Positions 34,886 through 44,160 of a DNA stretch of 64,000 nt are shown here, in pieces. Source of the stretch: Paraburkholderia panacisoli (GTDB lineage: Bacteria > Pseudomonadota > Gammaproteobacteria > Burkholderiales > Burkholderiaceae); contig NZ_VTUZ01000007.1 in assembly GCF_008369935.1 (NCBI RefSeq), forward strand, positions 124,001-188,000. The letters run 5' to 3'. The position numbers and the translations under genes are program-made. Position 1 is the stretch's first letter. The number at the start of each line of letters is the position of its first letter. The notes under the pieces are model-generated. The model ran no database searches and was not told the origin of the DNA. It saw only the letters and a list, made by a program, of their open reading frames with translations.

Positions 34886-35782
34886 ATGCCAACCTCACCA
34901 ACGCGCAGCGGCCGGCCGCTGCGCGCAGCGCCGCTCGTCGCGGCCGCCGCGAGCCTCGTGCTCTGCACGCCGTCGCTCGTCAGTGCGCACGCGATTGCGG
35001 GCAACCGCGTCTTCCCGTCGACGATGGCGGTCGACGACCCCGGTGTCGGCGACGAAGCCAATTTCGAGTACGGCCATCAGCGCGTGCCCGGCGATGACGG
35101 CGACCAGAGCATCAACACCTTCAGCTTCGAATACGACAAACTGATCACTCCCCGCCTCGCGGTGTCCGTCGACGGCAGCTATGCGATGCAAAGCAATCCG
35201 AGGGCGCGCGGCTTCGACAATTTCGGTGTCGGCCTGAAGTACCTGCTGTACGTCAACGACGCGCACGAATTCATGACCTCGATCGGCGTGAACGCGGAAC
35301 TCGGCGGCACCGGCAGCCGCGCCATCGCCGATAATTTTTCGACGATCTCGCCGACCGTGTTCGTCGGCAAGGGCATGGGCGATCTGCCGGACTCGCTCGT
35401 CTATCTGCGGCCCGTTGCGATCACCGCTGAAGCGGGCCCCGCGCTGACCACCGGCGCGGGCCAACCGAACGCATTCAACTACGGTTTCACGGTGCAATAC
35501 AGCCTGCCGTATCTGCAGCAGCACGTGCACGAGGCCGGTCTGCCGCAGCCGTTCGCGAACCTGATTCCGCTGGTGGAGATTCCGCTATCAAGGAGTCAGG
35601 GGCAGACGACCGGTACGGTCAATCCGGGCTTCATCTGGATCAACCGCTATGGGCAGTTCGGTGTCGAGGCGCAAATACCGATTAATCGTGCGAGCGGCTC
35701 GCACGTCGGCATTCTGGTGCAGGCGCATATTTTCTTCGACGATGTTGCCCCGACCACGATCGGCAAACCGCTGTTTCAGTAA
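34886..35782 (+). CDS. Outer-membrane beta-barrel protein of the copper operon
   Basis: A 298-residue exported protein. The signal peptide runs to SLVSAHAIAG. The rest has alternating hydrophobic strands of barrel type (LAVSVDGSYAMQ, FGVGLKYLLYV, FNYGFTVQYSLPYL) and ends in a strand leading to the C-terminal LFQ. It lies between DUF2946 and copC, 12 bases before copC. I do not recognise a named family beyond a transporter-like or copper-associated barrel; substrate unknown. Confidence 0.7.
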   Translation: MPTSPTRSGRPLRAAPLVAAAASLVLCTPSLVSAHAIAGNRVFPSTMAVDDPGVGDEANFEYGHQRVPGDDGDQSINTFSFEYDKLITPRLAVSVDGSYAMQSNPRARGFDNFGVGLKYLLYVNDAHEFMTSIGVNAELGGTGSRAIADNFSTISPTVFVGKGMGDLPDSLVYLRPVAITAEAGPALTTGAGQPNAFNYGFTVQYSLPYLQQHVHEAGLPQPFANLIPLVEIPLSRSQGQTTGTVNPGFIWINRYGQFGVEAQIPINRASGSHVGILVQAHIFFDDVAPTTIGKPLFQ

Positions 35783-35794
35783 AGCAGGAGAGAG

Positions 35795-36190
35795 ATGATG
35801 AACAACGTGCTGGCCAGATCTGGAAGTATCGGCTTGCGCGCGGCCGCGAAACTGACGGCGCTTGCCGCCGGTCTCGCGCTCGCGAGCGCAGCCTTCGCAC
35901 ATGTGTTTCCACAGAAGCAGGAGCCGGGCGCGGGCAAGACGGTGGCGTCGCCGCCGCAAGTGCGCGTGATCTTCGACGGGCCGCTCGAACCGGCATTCAG
36001 TTCGCTGACGGTGACCGACGCGAGCGGCAAACAGGTCACCACGCAAAAGGCTTTGGTCGACCCGCATGAGCCCACCACGATGACTGTGCCGTTGCCGTCG
36101 CTCGCGGCCGGTCACTATACGGTGCATTGGGTGGCAGTGGCTTCGGACGGGCATCGCACACATGGCGATTATGGGTTCGATGTGAAGTAG
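35795..36190 (+). CDS. copC: Copper resistance protein CopC
   Basis: A 131-residue periplasmic copper-binding protein. The signal peptide ends AFAHVF, so the mature N-terminal residue is probably His of the HVFP start, the classical CopC copper ligand. SPPQVRVIFDGPLEPAFS, VDPHEPTTMTVPLP, HYTVHWVAVASDGH and THGDYGFDVK follow the family, including the conserved HxxxDGH-type segment. No copD membrane gene follows, so copper delivery may involve another protein, perhaps the barrel protein upstream. Confidence 0.92.
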   Translation: MMNNVLARSGSIGLRAAAKLTALAAGLALASAAFAHVFPQKQEPGAGKTVASPPQVRVIFDGPLEPAFSSLTVTDASGKQVTTQKALVDPHEPTTMTVPLPSLAAGHYTVHWVAVASDGHRTHGDYGFDVK

Positions 36191-36282
36191 CGTGAGGCCG
36201 TAGGGGTTGTTGTGTGAGCCGCGCTCGCCGAAGTTTGGGTGTGCTCGAGGGGGCGGTTCGCAGCGGTGCCTGACCGAACGGC

Positions 36283-36366
36283 ACCGCCCTTGTACTTGCC
36301 GAAGGGCATGTCGCGGGTCACGAGAAGTTGCGGGTGTTCGGGGTTCGTTGCGTATCGGGTTTTCAT
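36283..36366 (-). pseudogene. DUF3820-like N-terminal fragment
   Basis: The minus-strand frame opens with MKTRYATNPEHPQLLVTRDM then PFGKYKGG, the start typical of DUF3820 proteins (MPFGKYKG). After this the frame becomes low-complexity and lacks the rest of the domain. A perfect GCGGTGCC/GGCACCGC hairpin lies within the break. I read it as a truncated relic. It is at the start of a less orderly region leading to the polysaccharide segment. Confidence 0.45.
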
Positions 36367-36535
36367 GGCGCCGATCTCTCGACAGGCGCGCCAATGATGC
36401 CTGACTCGCTGGGTATCTGCGTCGCGCGGTCTCGTGAGCCGGGTTCGTCGTCGCTGCCTGGACGCCGCCGTGGGACGACTGCCGCGATCCGGGCCGCGTG
36501 CTGCAGATTGCCTACCGGCCCATACCCGACGAGCG

Positions 36536-37276
36536 CTAACTGGATAGTCGTGGCAGGCGTTGTTTGCTTATCAATGTCAGGCGCTGAATCTCGCGCCTCA
36601 TTCTGCCAAGATAAGCTTGGGTTGCAACGCGTTGCACTTCCAGTTGGGTAACATCCTTGCGTACCTGACGTTCCCGGGCGGTAATGGATCTCGCCTGCGC
36701 CGATTCTTCCCGCAGGTTTTCGCGCAAACGCTCGAACTCGGCTTCCGATTGGGCAACAAGCCGCGCCAGACGTCTGTTTTCCGCTTCGAGCTGTACACAG
36801 CGTGCCACGCTTGCGGCCAGACGCTTCACCTGCTGCTCGAAGCCGAGAAAGACGCTTTCGGCGGAAGCGAGGTCGATGGTCTTCAGCGCGCGGGATAGTG
36901 CGGTATCCTGATGGAGTGTCACATAGTACGTCAGCTCGTTCTCGTCAAAGAACAGGTTGGCTGAATAGTCAAAACACTGCAGTAGTCGGAAGGAAGTGAG
37001 TGCCTTCATCTCGATCAGCTGGCTGATCGCCGCCATGTCCCCGGACTCCACGTTCCGGCCTTTTCTGTTCGGCGTGACGCTAACTGGAGACAGGGCGGGT
37101 AAGATTCGAGCGGGTTCGACTGTCGACGGCAGTGCAGAAAGAGAGGCGGTTTCGCCGTCTTCTGGCCCGGATGGCTCTGTACGCGTGGGAGAGCTGTCGT
37201 CGTCGTGCGCTACCGGCAAGCTTTCCGGCGAATCATGGTCAAACCATGTGCTACATAGTTCCAGGATACTTTTCAT
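36536..37276 (-). CDS. DUF2968 domain-containing coiled-coil protein
   Basis: A 246-residue protein. The first 80 residues are a Ser/Pro/Glu-rich, probably disordered region. The rest follows the DUF2968 pattern: a short conserved part (LQCFDYSANLFFDENELTYYV, TLHQDTALSRALKTIDLA), then a long coiled coil (QVKRLAASVARCVQLEAENRR onward) to the C-terminus. No signal peptide is obvious, unlike many family members. Function unknown. Base composition is lower in GC than the flanking catabolic genes. It is 134 bases downstream of another coiled-coil gene on the same strand. Confidence 0.75.
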   Translation of the reverse strand: MKSILELCSTWFDHDSPESLPVAHDDDSSPTRTEPSGPEDGETASLSALPSTVEPARILPALSPVSVTPNRKGRNVESGDMAAISQLIEMKALTSFRLLQCFDYSANLFFDENELTYYVTLHQDTALSRALKTIDLASAESVFLGFEQQVKRLAASVARCVQLEAENRRLARLVAQSEAEFERLRENLREESAQARSITARERQVRKDVTQLEVQRVATQAYLGRMRREIQRLTLISKQRLPRLSS

Positions 37277-37410
37277 GACATTTCTTTAATGCGGGGTCCC
37301 GCTACGGTGCGCCACCGCTATTGCCACCTTCTCACTTGACGCTGTCGCCGCTTCCGTCCACAGGGACGTGTTGGTCTTCCTCGCGCGCTGCATTCGATGC
37401 AGCGGCCGCG

Positions 37411-37878
37411 TCAAGGCCAGACGTGCCCGTTGCACGCAACAAATGCGCAGGTGATATGGGGTGGGATTTGACCTGTCCTTTCCAGAACGACGAAAGCAAT
37501 CGCAAGCGCCACGACAACAAGCGACACAACGGACAGGATGCATTTCAGGCGTGACCGTGGCCGGACGGGCTCGACCCTCTGTTCCGGGGCAGGCGCCGTC
37601 ATTGGCTGCGCGGCCGCCGGTTCCGCGCGGAGTGCCTCGACATCCTTGATCAGTTCCGACAACACGCGCAGCTTCTTGCCCAAAACCGTTCGTTCGACAT
37701 GGACACGCTTTAGCTCACCCTCAAGCGCGGTAGCGTGCGACTCCAGCGAACTCGCGTCTTCTTTCAGCCGTGAGAGCATGGATAGAACTTCGTCTGCTGT
37801 TTCGGTCGAAGAATGCGGATCGCGGTTCCAGCCTCCAGCGAGCGGGGCCATGTATTTCATCTCGTATGGATTGCTCAT
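37411..37878 (-). CDS. Coiled-coil protein with one C-terminal membrane helix
   Basis: Not recognised. A 155-residue protein: a coiled coil from about residue 27 to 90 (DEVLSMLSRLKEDASSLESH, then GELKRVHVERTVLGKKLRVL), a Pro-rich linker, a transmembrane helix (CILSVVSLVVVALAIAFVVL), and a short tail with two cysteines. It precedes the DUF2968 gene on the same strand. Both may belong to a cell-surface assembly, but this is only inferred from coiled-coil content and position beside the polysaccharide cluster. Confidence 0.65.
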   Translation of the reverse strand: MSNPYEMKYMAPLAGGWNRDPHSSTETADEVLSMLSRLKEDASSLESHATALEGELKRVHVERTVLGKKLRVLSELIKDVEALRAEPAAAQPMTAPAPEQRVEPVRPRSRLKCILSVVSLVVVALAIAFVVLERTGQIPPHITCAFVACNGHVWP

Positions 37879-38362
37879 TCCTCACTCAGCATGGTGAAGT
37901 TGCCGGCGAGTTGCCGGAGGATGCGCCATGAGGCGATGGCGGAAAACGGGTTCTGGTATTGCCCAACATTACAGATCACTGCCTGATCTCTCGGAGAAAA
38001 ACGTTAGATTCACGTGCGACACGCCCATGTTCTGCAAGGGCGGCACTCTTCGGTTGCGACGATCATTGGAGCGACATGGCTCCTTTGCCATCAAGGATCG
38101 CGGTGAATTGTATGCAGGCAGGAGATTCTTCACCATTAGACAAGTCTCAGTCGCGGATACTCTGTGCTTCGCGGCCAGGGCAATCTATATGAACGTGGCT
38201 TTGCTCGGAAGGGGTCCGAGTTTCCCTAAAGCTGCCGCAACTATCCATTTTTGATGGAAACCGGCCTGCCGAATGAATTCCACCGGTTGATGATGTTGGC
38301 GATGACCACGCCTTCGCGTTCCTGCGACGTAATCTTTTGCGTCAGCAGGGTGGCGCCAATGG
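37879..38362. other. Region without a recognised gene, containing the left repeat
   Basis: Between the coiled-coil gene and the dehydrogenase fragment no open frame matches a known protein. Frames of about 100 codons exist but lack ribosome binding sites. Bases 38197-38333 are the left copy of the direct repeat described separately. Confidence 0.5.
38197..38333 (+). repeat. Left copy of a 12.9-kb-spaced direct repeat
   Basis: Bases 38233-38320 match 51173-51260 at 86 of 88 positions in the same orientation, with weaker identity on both sides. On the minus strand both copies keep a frame reading REGVVIANIINRWNSFGRPV to a stop. The copies bracket the polysaccharide and fimbrial genes. The source of the repeated sequence was not recognised; it may be the 3' end of a gene. 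Confidence 0.9.
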
Positions 38363-38635
38363 CTGCGTGAGAGCCCCGCGGTCGAAATAGTTCGTGAGCT
38401 TACGGATCGGAATATAGGGCATGTCATCACGGTCGAACCGAACGTGGTGGCGTTGCCGGCCGGTCTCGATAACAAATGCGAGCTTGGCCGGCTGACCGAC
38501 GCGGTGAGCCGTGCCGATATTGTGGTTATTCTCGTCGACCACCTACCTTTCAGGCGTCTCGATCCGCTGCGCTTCCACGACAAGATCGTGATTGACACGC
38601 GTGGGCTGCTATCGCAAGTGCAACCGGTTAATTGA
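38363..38635 (+). pseudogene. C-terminal fragment of a nucleotide-sugar dehydrogenase (WecC/WbpA type)
   Basis: The frame reads LRESPAVEIVRELTD, then PNVVALPAGLDNKCELGRL, RADIVVILVDHLPFRRLD and KIVIDTRGLL, the C-terminal UDP-binding domain of UDP-N-acetylmannosaminuronate or related dehydrogenases. About 90 of roughly 420 residues remain. The NAD domain and catalytic Cys are absent. The break lies directly at the left repeat region, so the gene was probably cut when this segment was inserted or rearranged. Confidence 0.8.
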
Positions 38636-38643
38636 GAAGCCGG

Positions 38644-39978
38644 ATGTCTACGAGCAATCCGACGAGCAGTAGCGCAGCCAGGGGACCGGCGCCGGTGCCG
38701 AATGCGGGTTCCGGCCTCGGCCGGAATTTTGCCGCGATGGTTATCTGGCAGTTAGGCAACTATCTGGCGCCACTGGCCACATTTCCCTATCTCACACGCG
38801 TGCTTGGACCTGCACAGTTCGGTTTGCTGGCGTATGTGAATGCGATGGCGGTCTACGGTACGGTATTGACCGAATGGGGTTTCAACCTGAGCGGTCCGCG
38901 AGCGGTCATAGAATGCCGCGACTGCCCTGAAGCACTAAACGAACTGATCTGGTCGACTATCAGCGCCAAGGGTTGTCTGTGTCTGATCTCGATTGCCGTT
39001 CTTCTGATAGTGCTTCATTTTGATCGGCAAGCAGCTTTGGCAACGCACGCAGTTCTGTTGTCGTGGCTGGTCGTGATCGGCAATGTGATCACATTGAACT
39101 GGTTGCTGCAGGGGCTTGAGCGGTTTTCCCTCTTCGCCACGGTATCGCTTGCAGGGCGTTTCATTACGCTGCCTCTAATCTTCGTGTTCGTGAAAAGCGC
39201 TAACGATGTCGCCGTGGCTGTGGCGATTCAGGCCGCGGCACCGCTGCTGACGGGTTTGCTCTCGCTCGGTATCGTATGCCGACTAGGCTTGCTGCATCGG
39301 CCCCGCACATCATGGCGCCGAATTTGGCTACGGGTCAAGCAGGGCGCTGACGCGTTTGTGTCAACCGCTTCGGTCAGCCTGTTTAGTGCCACGAATGCAA
39401 TCATCCTCGGTTCGTTTGCCGGTTCTTATCAGGTTGGGATCTATTCTGCTGCCGACAGACTGAAGACGGTTGGCAACATGGTTCCTGCCCAGATCAACAC
39501 AGTTCTTTACCCACGTGTTTCTGCGCTCGTTGCGAAGCGCGATCCGGCCTCGGGGCGGGCTGCGGCCAGGCTGACGATGGTGGGAGCCATCGCAACGATC
39601 GCGACGACAGGCGCGGGTGCCGCAGTGTTCGTCGGCCTGGCTGGTCCGCTCACGACTATCGTGCTGGGTGGTTCATACCATGGCTCGGCCGCGGTGCTGA
39701 CCTTGCTTTGTATGGCGACCGTGTTCGGGAATCTCGCGTACTTCCTCGGATTGCAAGTGCTGGTCCCCTTTGAGGCCAGATGGCGGCGCTCTCGTGTGAT
39801 GCTGTAAGGCGGCGTATTGAATGTCGCGTTAGCCTTCGCCCTGGTCCCATCTTTTGGCGCCGAGGGCGCCGCCTCGGCGTTCCTGATTGCAGAGGCCGCG
39901 ATTCTGGCCGCCTACCTCGTTGCGATCGTGGGCACATTGCCGTTGCGGTCCCATTTCACGCAATTGCTGAATCGTTAA
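38644..39978 (+). pseudogene. Wzx-type polysaccharide flippase with in-frame stop
   Basis: A polytopic protein of the oligosaccharide flippase (MATE/MVF-like) family. Helices begin after a Ser-rich 30-residue tail, and FPYLTRVLGPAQFGLLAY is the family signature. The frame is stopped by TAA at 39805-39807 after 387 residues, then runs on in the same frame for 56 residues (GGVLNVALAFALVP, LIAEAAILAAYLVAIVG) to a second TAA at 39976. Those residues form the last two helices, so the full protein would have 444. It should move lipid-linked repeat units across the inner membrane; as written it lacks its end. Confidence 0.8.
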
Positions 39979-39988
39979 GTGTTCGCCA

Positions 39989-40798
39989 ATGTTTGACATA
40001 TACGTGATTTCATTGAGTTCGTCAGAGCGACGCGAATCGATCGCGAAGGTTTTGACGGAGCGGGTGGCGGCATTTCGTTTCGAGGATGCGGTCGATGGCC
40101 GCGAACTCACGGACGCCCAGGTTGATGACATTTACGACGAAGAGGCGGCCAGGGATCGCTACGGTCGACCGTTGACTCGTGGCGAATTGGGTTGTTTCAT
40201 GAGTCACCGGTCCGCCTGGCGAAGGATCGCGGAATCGGGGCGCTCTGCCGTAGTCATCGAAGACGACGCGCTTCTGGAAGCTGTCTTTTTTGAACGTGTG
40301 TTGACTGCTTCCGAGGCGCTGCTCGCATCTGCAGCCGATATCGTGCTCCTTGGACGTTCGAAGTTGTGCCGCGCAAGCGCGGCACGGGCCTATCTTCAGG
40401 AACCGTTGAAGCGCTCACGAATGATCGATGGCCTGATCGTCGGCGTTCCGTTCAAGCAATGGACTAGCGGTTCGGTTGCATACTGGATTGCTCACGACGG
40501 CGCTCGCAAGGCGCTTGCCCATACTGAAGGCGCGATCGGTGCATTGCTCGACGACTGGCCGTGGCATCGCAGCCATGGAAGCCTGCGCGTTGCGGAGCTG
40601 CGCCCATATGCCGCGTGGGAAGCTTTTGAAACGATGCAGAGCTCTCTTGAATCAGCGCGAAGCGGGTATGGGCGCCCACGCTCTGCGTCGCATGCGGCAG
40701 CGGTTTGGCCGTTGCGTCACATGCGTACGGTAGTTCGCTGGATGATGGTGCTCGCTTTCACTGTGACAGGATCGCGCGGCAGGATGTTTAAATCGTGA
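39989..40798 (+). CDS. Glycosyltransferase family 25 protein
   Basis: A 269-residue soluble glycosyltransferase of the LPS-type GT25 family. The start MFDIYVISLSSSERR, the central LTRGELGCFMSHRSAWRRI and VVIEDDALL (metal-binding Asp motif) are all present. KQWTSGSVAYWIAHDGARK is the acceptor-side segment. It should add a hexose, often galactose, to the surface glycan. It begins 10 bases after the flippase remnant and its stop overlaps the GTG of the polymerase gene. Confidence 0.88.
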   Translation: MFDIYVISLSSSERRESIAKVLTERVAAFRFEDAVDGRELTDAQVDDIYDEEAARDRYGRPLTRGELGCFMSHRSAWRRIAESGRSAVVIEDDALLEAVFFERVLTASEALLASAADIVLLGRSKLCRASAARAYLQEPLKRSRMIDGLIVGVPFKQWTSGSVAYWIAHDGARKALAHTEGAIGALLDDWPWHRSHGSLRVAELRPYAAWEAFETMQSSLESARSGYGRPRSASHAAAVWPLRHMRTVVRWMMVLAFTVTGSRGRMFKS

Positions 40799-42110
40799 AC
40801 AGTTCATCACCGCCTTACTCTTTGCCGCTGCGAATTCCGGCATCAAATGCTTCCGCATCACCCTCGGTGGCATTCGTCTGGACGCTGGTTTTACTGGGCT
40901 TTGTGTTATCTCCAGTTGCTGACTTCCTGTCGGCGAAGCGTCGCACGGTGCGCTCTCGACCAGCGGAAGCGATGCACGCTTCTCGCTATTCTTGCGTGGG
41001 GCGATCGTGTTCGGCCTGATTGGAGCGATGCTGATAGGCGGGAAGATACGGTGGTCCGGGTTGTATCTGTCGCTGCTGATCTTTATGGCGATCCTGTCGT
41101 CGGGTGTGGTGTATGCATTCGACATTGCGTCGGGCCCCGAATTCCGCGAACAGTCGATCTTCGTGCTGAAAGTATTTTCGTTTTTTGTCTATTTCGGGGC
41201 GCTGTCGGAACTTGGCGACCGGAGACTCGCGAAGCTCGAGTGGTTTGTCAGGCTTGCCTTGTTTGCCTACGGAATCTGCATCGTTGCGGGCGCTGCGCTG
41301 TCGATCGAAATGTTCCGTAGCTATCAGGCTGACACGCATATCCGATCGGGTTACAAGGGTATCGTCTATGCACAGAACGAGGCGTCAGCGTTGGTAACCG
41401 TCGGTCTGGGTTTCGCGTATCTAGGGGTCTTGCGATCCGGTTGGCGGATGCGCGAGATTCTGCTCGCCGGCAGCCTCCTGGCAGCGTCGATGCTTATCGG
41501 TACAAAAGGCGCGGTGGTCGGCGCACTCGGTGTGACCTGTGCGTATTTCTACGCGCGTCACAACGCGTTCAGGGCGACCGCACGCGCGGCGTTGGTGCTG
41601 GGGACGCTGGCAGCCCTGGCGATTCTGGCCTATGTGGCGATACCAAACATACAGCAGGCGGTCGATCTCACCCTGAACTACTTCGAGTACCAGGGTGGTC
41701 GCGTTAGCAGCGACAGACTGCTGACTATTTTGTTGTCTGGCCGCAACCTGAAGTTCGCTAATGTCTGGGACGGCGTCGCGCAGCGGAACTACATTGCGCT
41801 GCTTACCGGCGGGTATCCCGTCACGCGCTATATGGTTGAAATCGACATTCCCGATCTGGTGCTCACTCTGGGACTGCCGGCTTTCGTCGTCTACTTCATG
41901 GCGTTGCGCGGCGCGTTTGTTTATAGCGGGAAACCGTGTTCCACGACACGCTTTGGCAAACTGTTCTTCTACCTGATCGTGGGAGTGGCGGCGACCGCCG
42001 GGCACGTGTTCGGCTCGGCTCTTGTAGCACCGTTTCTCGCTGTCATTGCTGTGATCGTAAAGCGCTACGCGTCGTCTGGTAGCCAACAGGGCAATCTCGA
42101 TGTGGTCTGA
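40795..42110 (+). pseudogene. Wzy-type O-antigen/polysaccharide polymerase, frameshifted
   Basis: Translation starts at GTG overlapping the GT25 stop and reads FVWTLVLLGFVLSPVADFLS. Near 40932 the coding frame moves by one base, and continues as GEASHGALSTSGSDARFSLF then LRGAIVFGLIGAMLIGG to the stop at 42110. A single missing G (TCGGCG for TCGGGCG) would explain it. The joined protein has about 438 residues and ten or more helices, with a large periplasmic loop typical of Wzy polymerases. As written it is broken after about 45 residues; initiation at an internal TTG (40992) could make a shortened product. Confidence 0.75.
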
Positions 42111-43227
42111 TGAAACGTTGTCGCAGCGCTCCTCCTTCAAGCGGGTGGTGCGTGTTCTGCACGTCGGTCCCGGGCGGGGACAGCTTGGTGGGATTGCATC
42201 GATGATGGGCGAACTCGAAAACCTCCAGGCACGGTTTCGAAGGGCCAATATCGTATTTTCCTTCTTCGAAACGCACGGGTTTCAAAGCGCCCGGAATCTG
42301 CTTGGATTTGCGTTGCTTGATCTGCCCCGATTCATACTGGTATTAATGCGAGATGTGGATATCGTTCATCTGCACGTATCTGTACGAGGGTCGTTCTATC
42401 GGAAATTCGTGTTCAGTCTACTTGCGAAGTTGACCGGCAGGAAAACCATCTTTCATCTGCATGCGGGAAATTTTGATCGATTTGAATCGCGGGCAGGGAA
42501 ATTGACGCGACTATCGATTTCACGTTTCGTTCAAGGAGCGGATGCCGCCGTAGCCGTGTCCGTCACGATTGGCCAGGAATTAATCCGTCTTGGTGTGGAC
42601 CCTGCGAAGTTATACGTGATCGGTAACACAGCGGGTTCGGCAGAGTTCGTCAAGGACGCGGGCTTGCCGACACTAAAAAATGACGGGGGCTATCTTGCCT
42701 TTGCCGGGCGTCTGGTGGAAGCGAAGGGAATTGGGGATCTGTTGAAAGCGCTCGCTTTGCTCAGAGCAGCGGGGTGCGTTATATCGCTGAAACTGGCTGG
42801 CGATGGAGATGTGCACCATTGGCAGCGGATGGCATGTGATTTCCAGGTTGATGATCTCGTGACCTTCGCGGGATGGTTGGACAGTGACGCGAAGCTGGAG
42901 TTCTATCGCAATGCGCGAGTCTTCTGCATGCCCAGTCACTACGAATCGTTTGGAATTTCGACACTCGAGGCGATGTTTTCGGGTGTGCCGGTCATCGGTA
43001 CGCGACTCGGCGGATTTCTCGATCTGGTGGAGGAGGGGGTGACGGGCTACCTGGTCGAACCTTCGAGTCCGCAGGCCCTGGCTGCGCGCATTCGTCGTTT
43101 GATGGAGGATCCGGAACTGGCGGAACGGATGGGGAAAGCCGGACTCGCGCGGGCACGACAGTGTTATTCAACTGAAGCGCTCAGCAACCTATATGTCCGT
43201 TGCTATCGCGACGTAGTGGCGCATTAG
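42100..43227 (+). CDS. Glycosyltransferase family 4 protein
   Basis: A 375-residue GT-B retaining glycosyltransferase. The acceptor domain begins RVLHVGPGRGQLGGIASMM. The donor domain has LAFAGRLVEAKGIGDLLKAL and the catalytic Glu-x7-Glu in HYESFGISTLEAMFSGVPVIG. It overlaps the polymerase stop by 11 bases, so the genes are coupled. It is intact and should transfer a sugar from a nucleotide donor to the lipid-linked intermediate. Sugar unknown. Confidence 0.92.
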   Translation: MWSDETLSQRSSFKRVVRVLHVGPGRGQLGGIASMMGELENLQARFRRANIVFSFFETHGFQSARNLLGFALLDLPRFILVLMRDVDIVHLHVSVRGSFYRKFVFSLLAKLTGRKTIFHLHAGNFDRFESRAGKLTRLSISRFVQGADAAVAVSVTIGQELIRLGVDPAKLYVIGNTAGSAEFVKDAGLPTLKNDGGYLAFAGRLVEAKGIGDLLKALALLRAAGCVISLKLAGDGDVHHWQRMACDFQVDDLVTFAGWLDSDAKLEFYRNARVFCMPSHYESFGISTLEAMFSGVPVIGTRLGGFLDLVEEGVTGYLVEPSSPQALAARIRRLMEDPELAERMGKAGLARARQCYSTEALSNLYVRCYRDVVAH

Positions 43228-43236
43228 TGCAAACGC

Positions 43237-44160
43237 ATGGATGACAGATTCAAACGATGGTACGGATGCCTCGCGGTGGGCGCGCTATTGATTGCGCAAT
43301 TGCCCGTGTGGGCTCAGGAATCAATTTCGCTCCCGCATAGCGATTTGGGAATGCCCAGTCCGGCGGATTCGTATCAGGCGGTCTATGTCGAGGACTGGCA
43401 GGGCGGCCTCGATGCGCGCATCGGTGTTCAGGCGAACCTTGGCGGCATCGCCATAGTGGACGATCCGGTCTTTCGCGGAGGCAAGGTCGTTCGGGCGAGT
43501 ATCAGCCGCGATGAGAACTTCTCTCATATCGCCAATGGCGCGCCGCGAGCAGAGTTGCTGTTTCCAACGCCTGTCAGCTTTGCACAAGGCCAGGACTACC
43601 TGATTCGCTGGAGCACGTTTCTTCCTTCCAGCTTCGAATTTGACGACAAACAACTCGTGATTGTTACGCAGATTCATCAAGGAATACTTGCCGGCTCGCC
43701 CACCATCGCGCTCACGCTGCTCGGAAGCCGGTATGCGATCTCTGAGCGGGGCGGACTGCATCCGGAACGGGTCTCAGCCGCGAAATGGATTTGCTGCGCA
43801 GACATCGATCGGGGCAAGTGGGTCCACTGGACCTTGCGTTACGTTCCCGACGATTCGGGGAAGAAAGCTTTGACGGAGTTATGGAAGGACGGTGTTTCCG
43901 TCTTCACGAGTAAAGGTGCACCGAACTCGTACCTCAACGATCAGCATGCCTATCTAAAGATCGGGATGTATAAGTCCGGCTGGAATTCCCGACAATCGAA
44001 CGTCACACGGATCCAGGTTTTCTTTGGGCCAGTCGACGTGTCAAGACGCTCATTGTTGCCTGCTATCGGTGGGGATCAGGCACAGGCTGATACTGTCCGC
44101 AGAGAAGGGGGTGAGGCAAGCCAGCAGAACCATGTCGAGAAGAACAATGAAACGTATTGA
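43237..44160 (+). CDS. Secreted polysaccharide lyase (heparin lyase I-like)
   Basis: A 307-residue exported protein with a signal peptide ending VWAQES. The body is a jelly-roll of the polysaccharide-lyase family related to heparin lyase I (RAELLFPTPVSFAQGQDYLI, KWVHWTLRYVPDD, YLKIGMYKSGWN). In polysaccharide clusters such enzymes trim or release the exported chain. The C-terminal 30 residues are hydrophilic without clear fold. It starts nine bases after the GT4 gene and overlaps the next gene by 14 bases. Confidence 0.75.
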   Translation: MDDRFKRWYGCLAVGALLIAQLPVWAQESISLPHSDLGMPSPADSYQAVYVEDWQGGLDARIGVQANLGGIAIVDDPVFRGGKVVRASISRDENFSHIANGAPRAELLFPTPVSFAQGQDYLIRWSTFLPSSFEFDDKQLVIVTQIHQGILAGSPTIALTLLGSRYAISERGGLHPERVSAAKWICCADIDRGKWVHWTLRYVPDDSGKKALTELWKDGVSVFTSKGAPNSYLNDQHAYLKIGMYKSGWNSRQSNVTRIQVFFGPVDVSRRSLLPAIGGDQAQADTVRREGGEASQQNHVEKNNETY

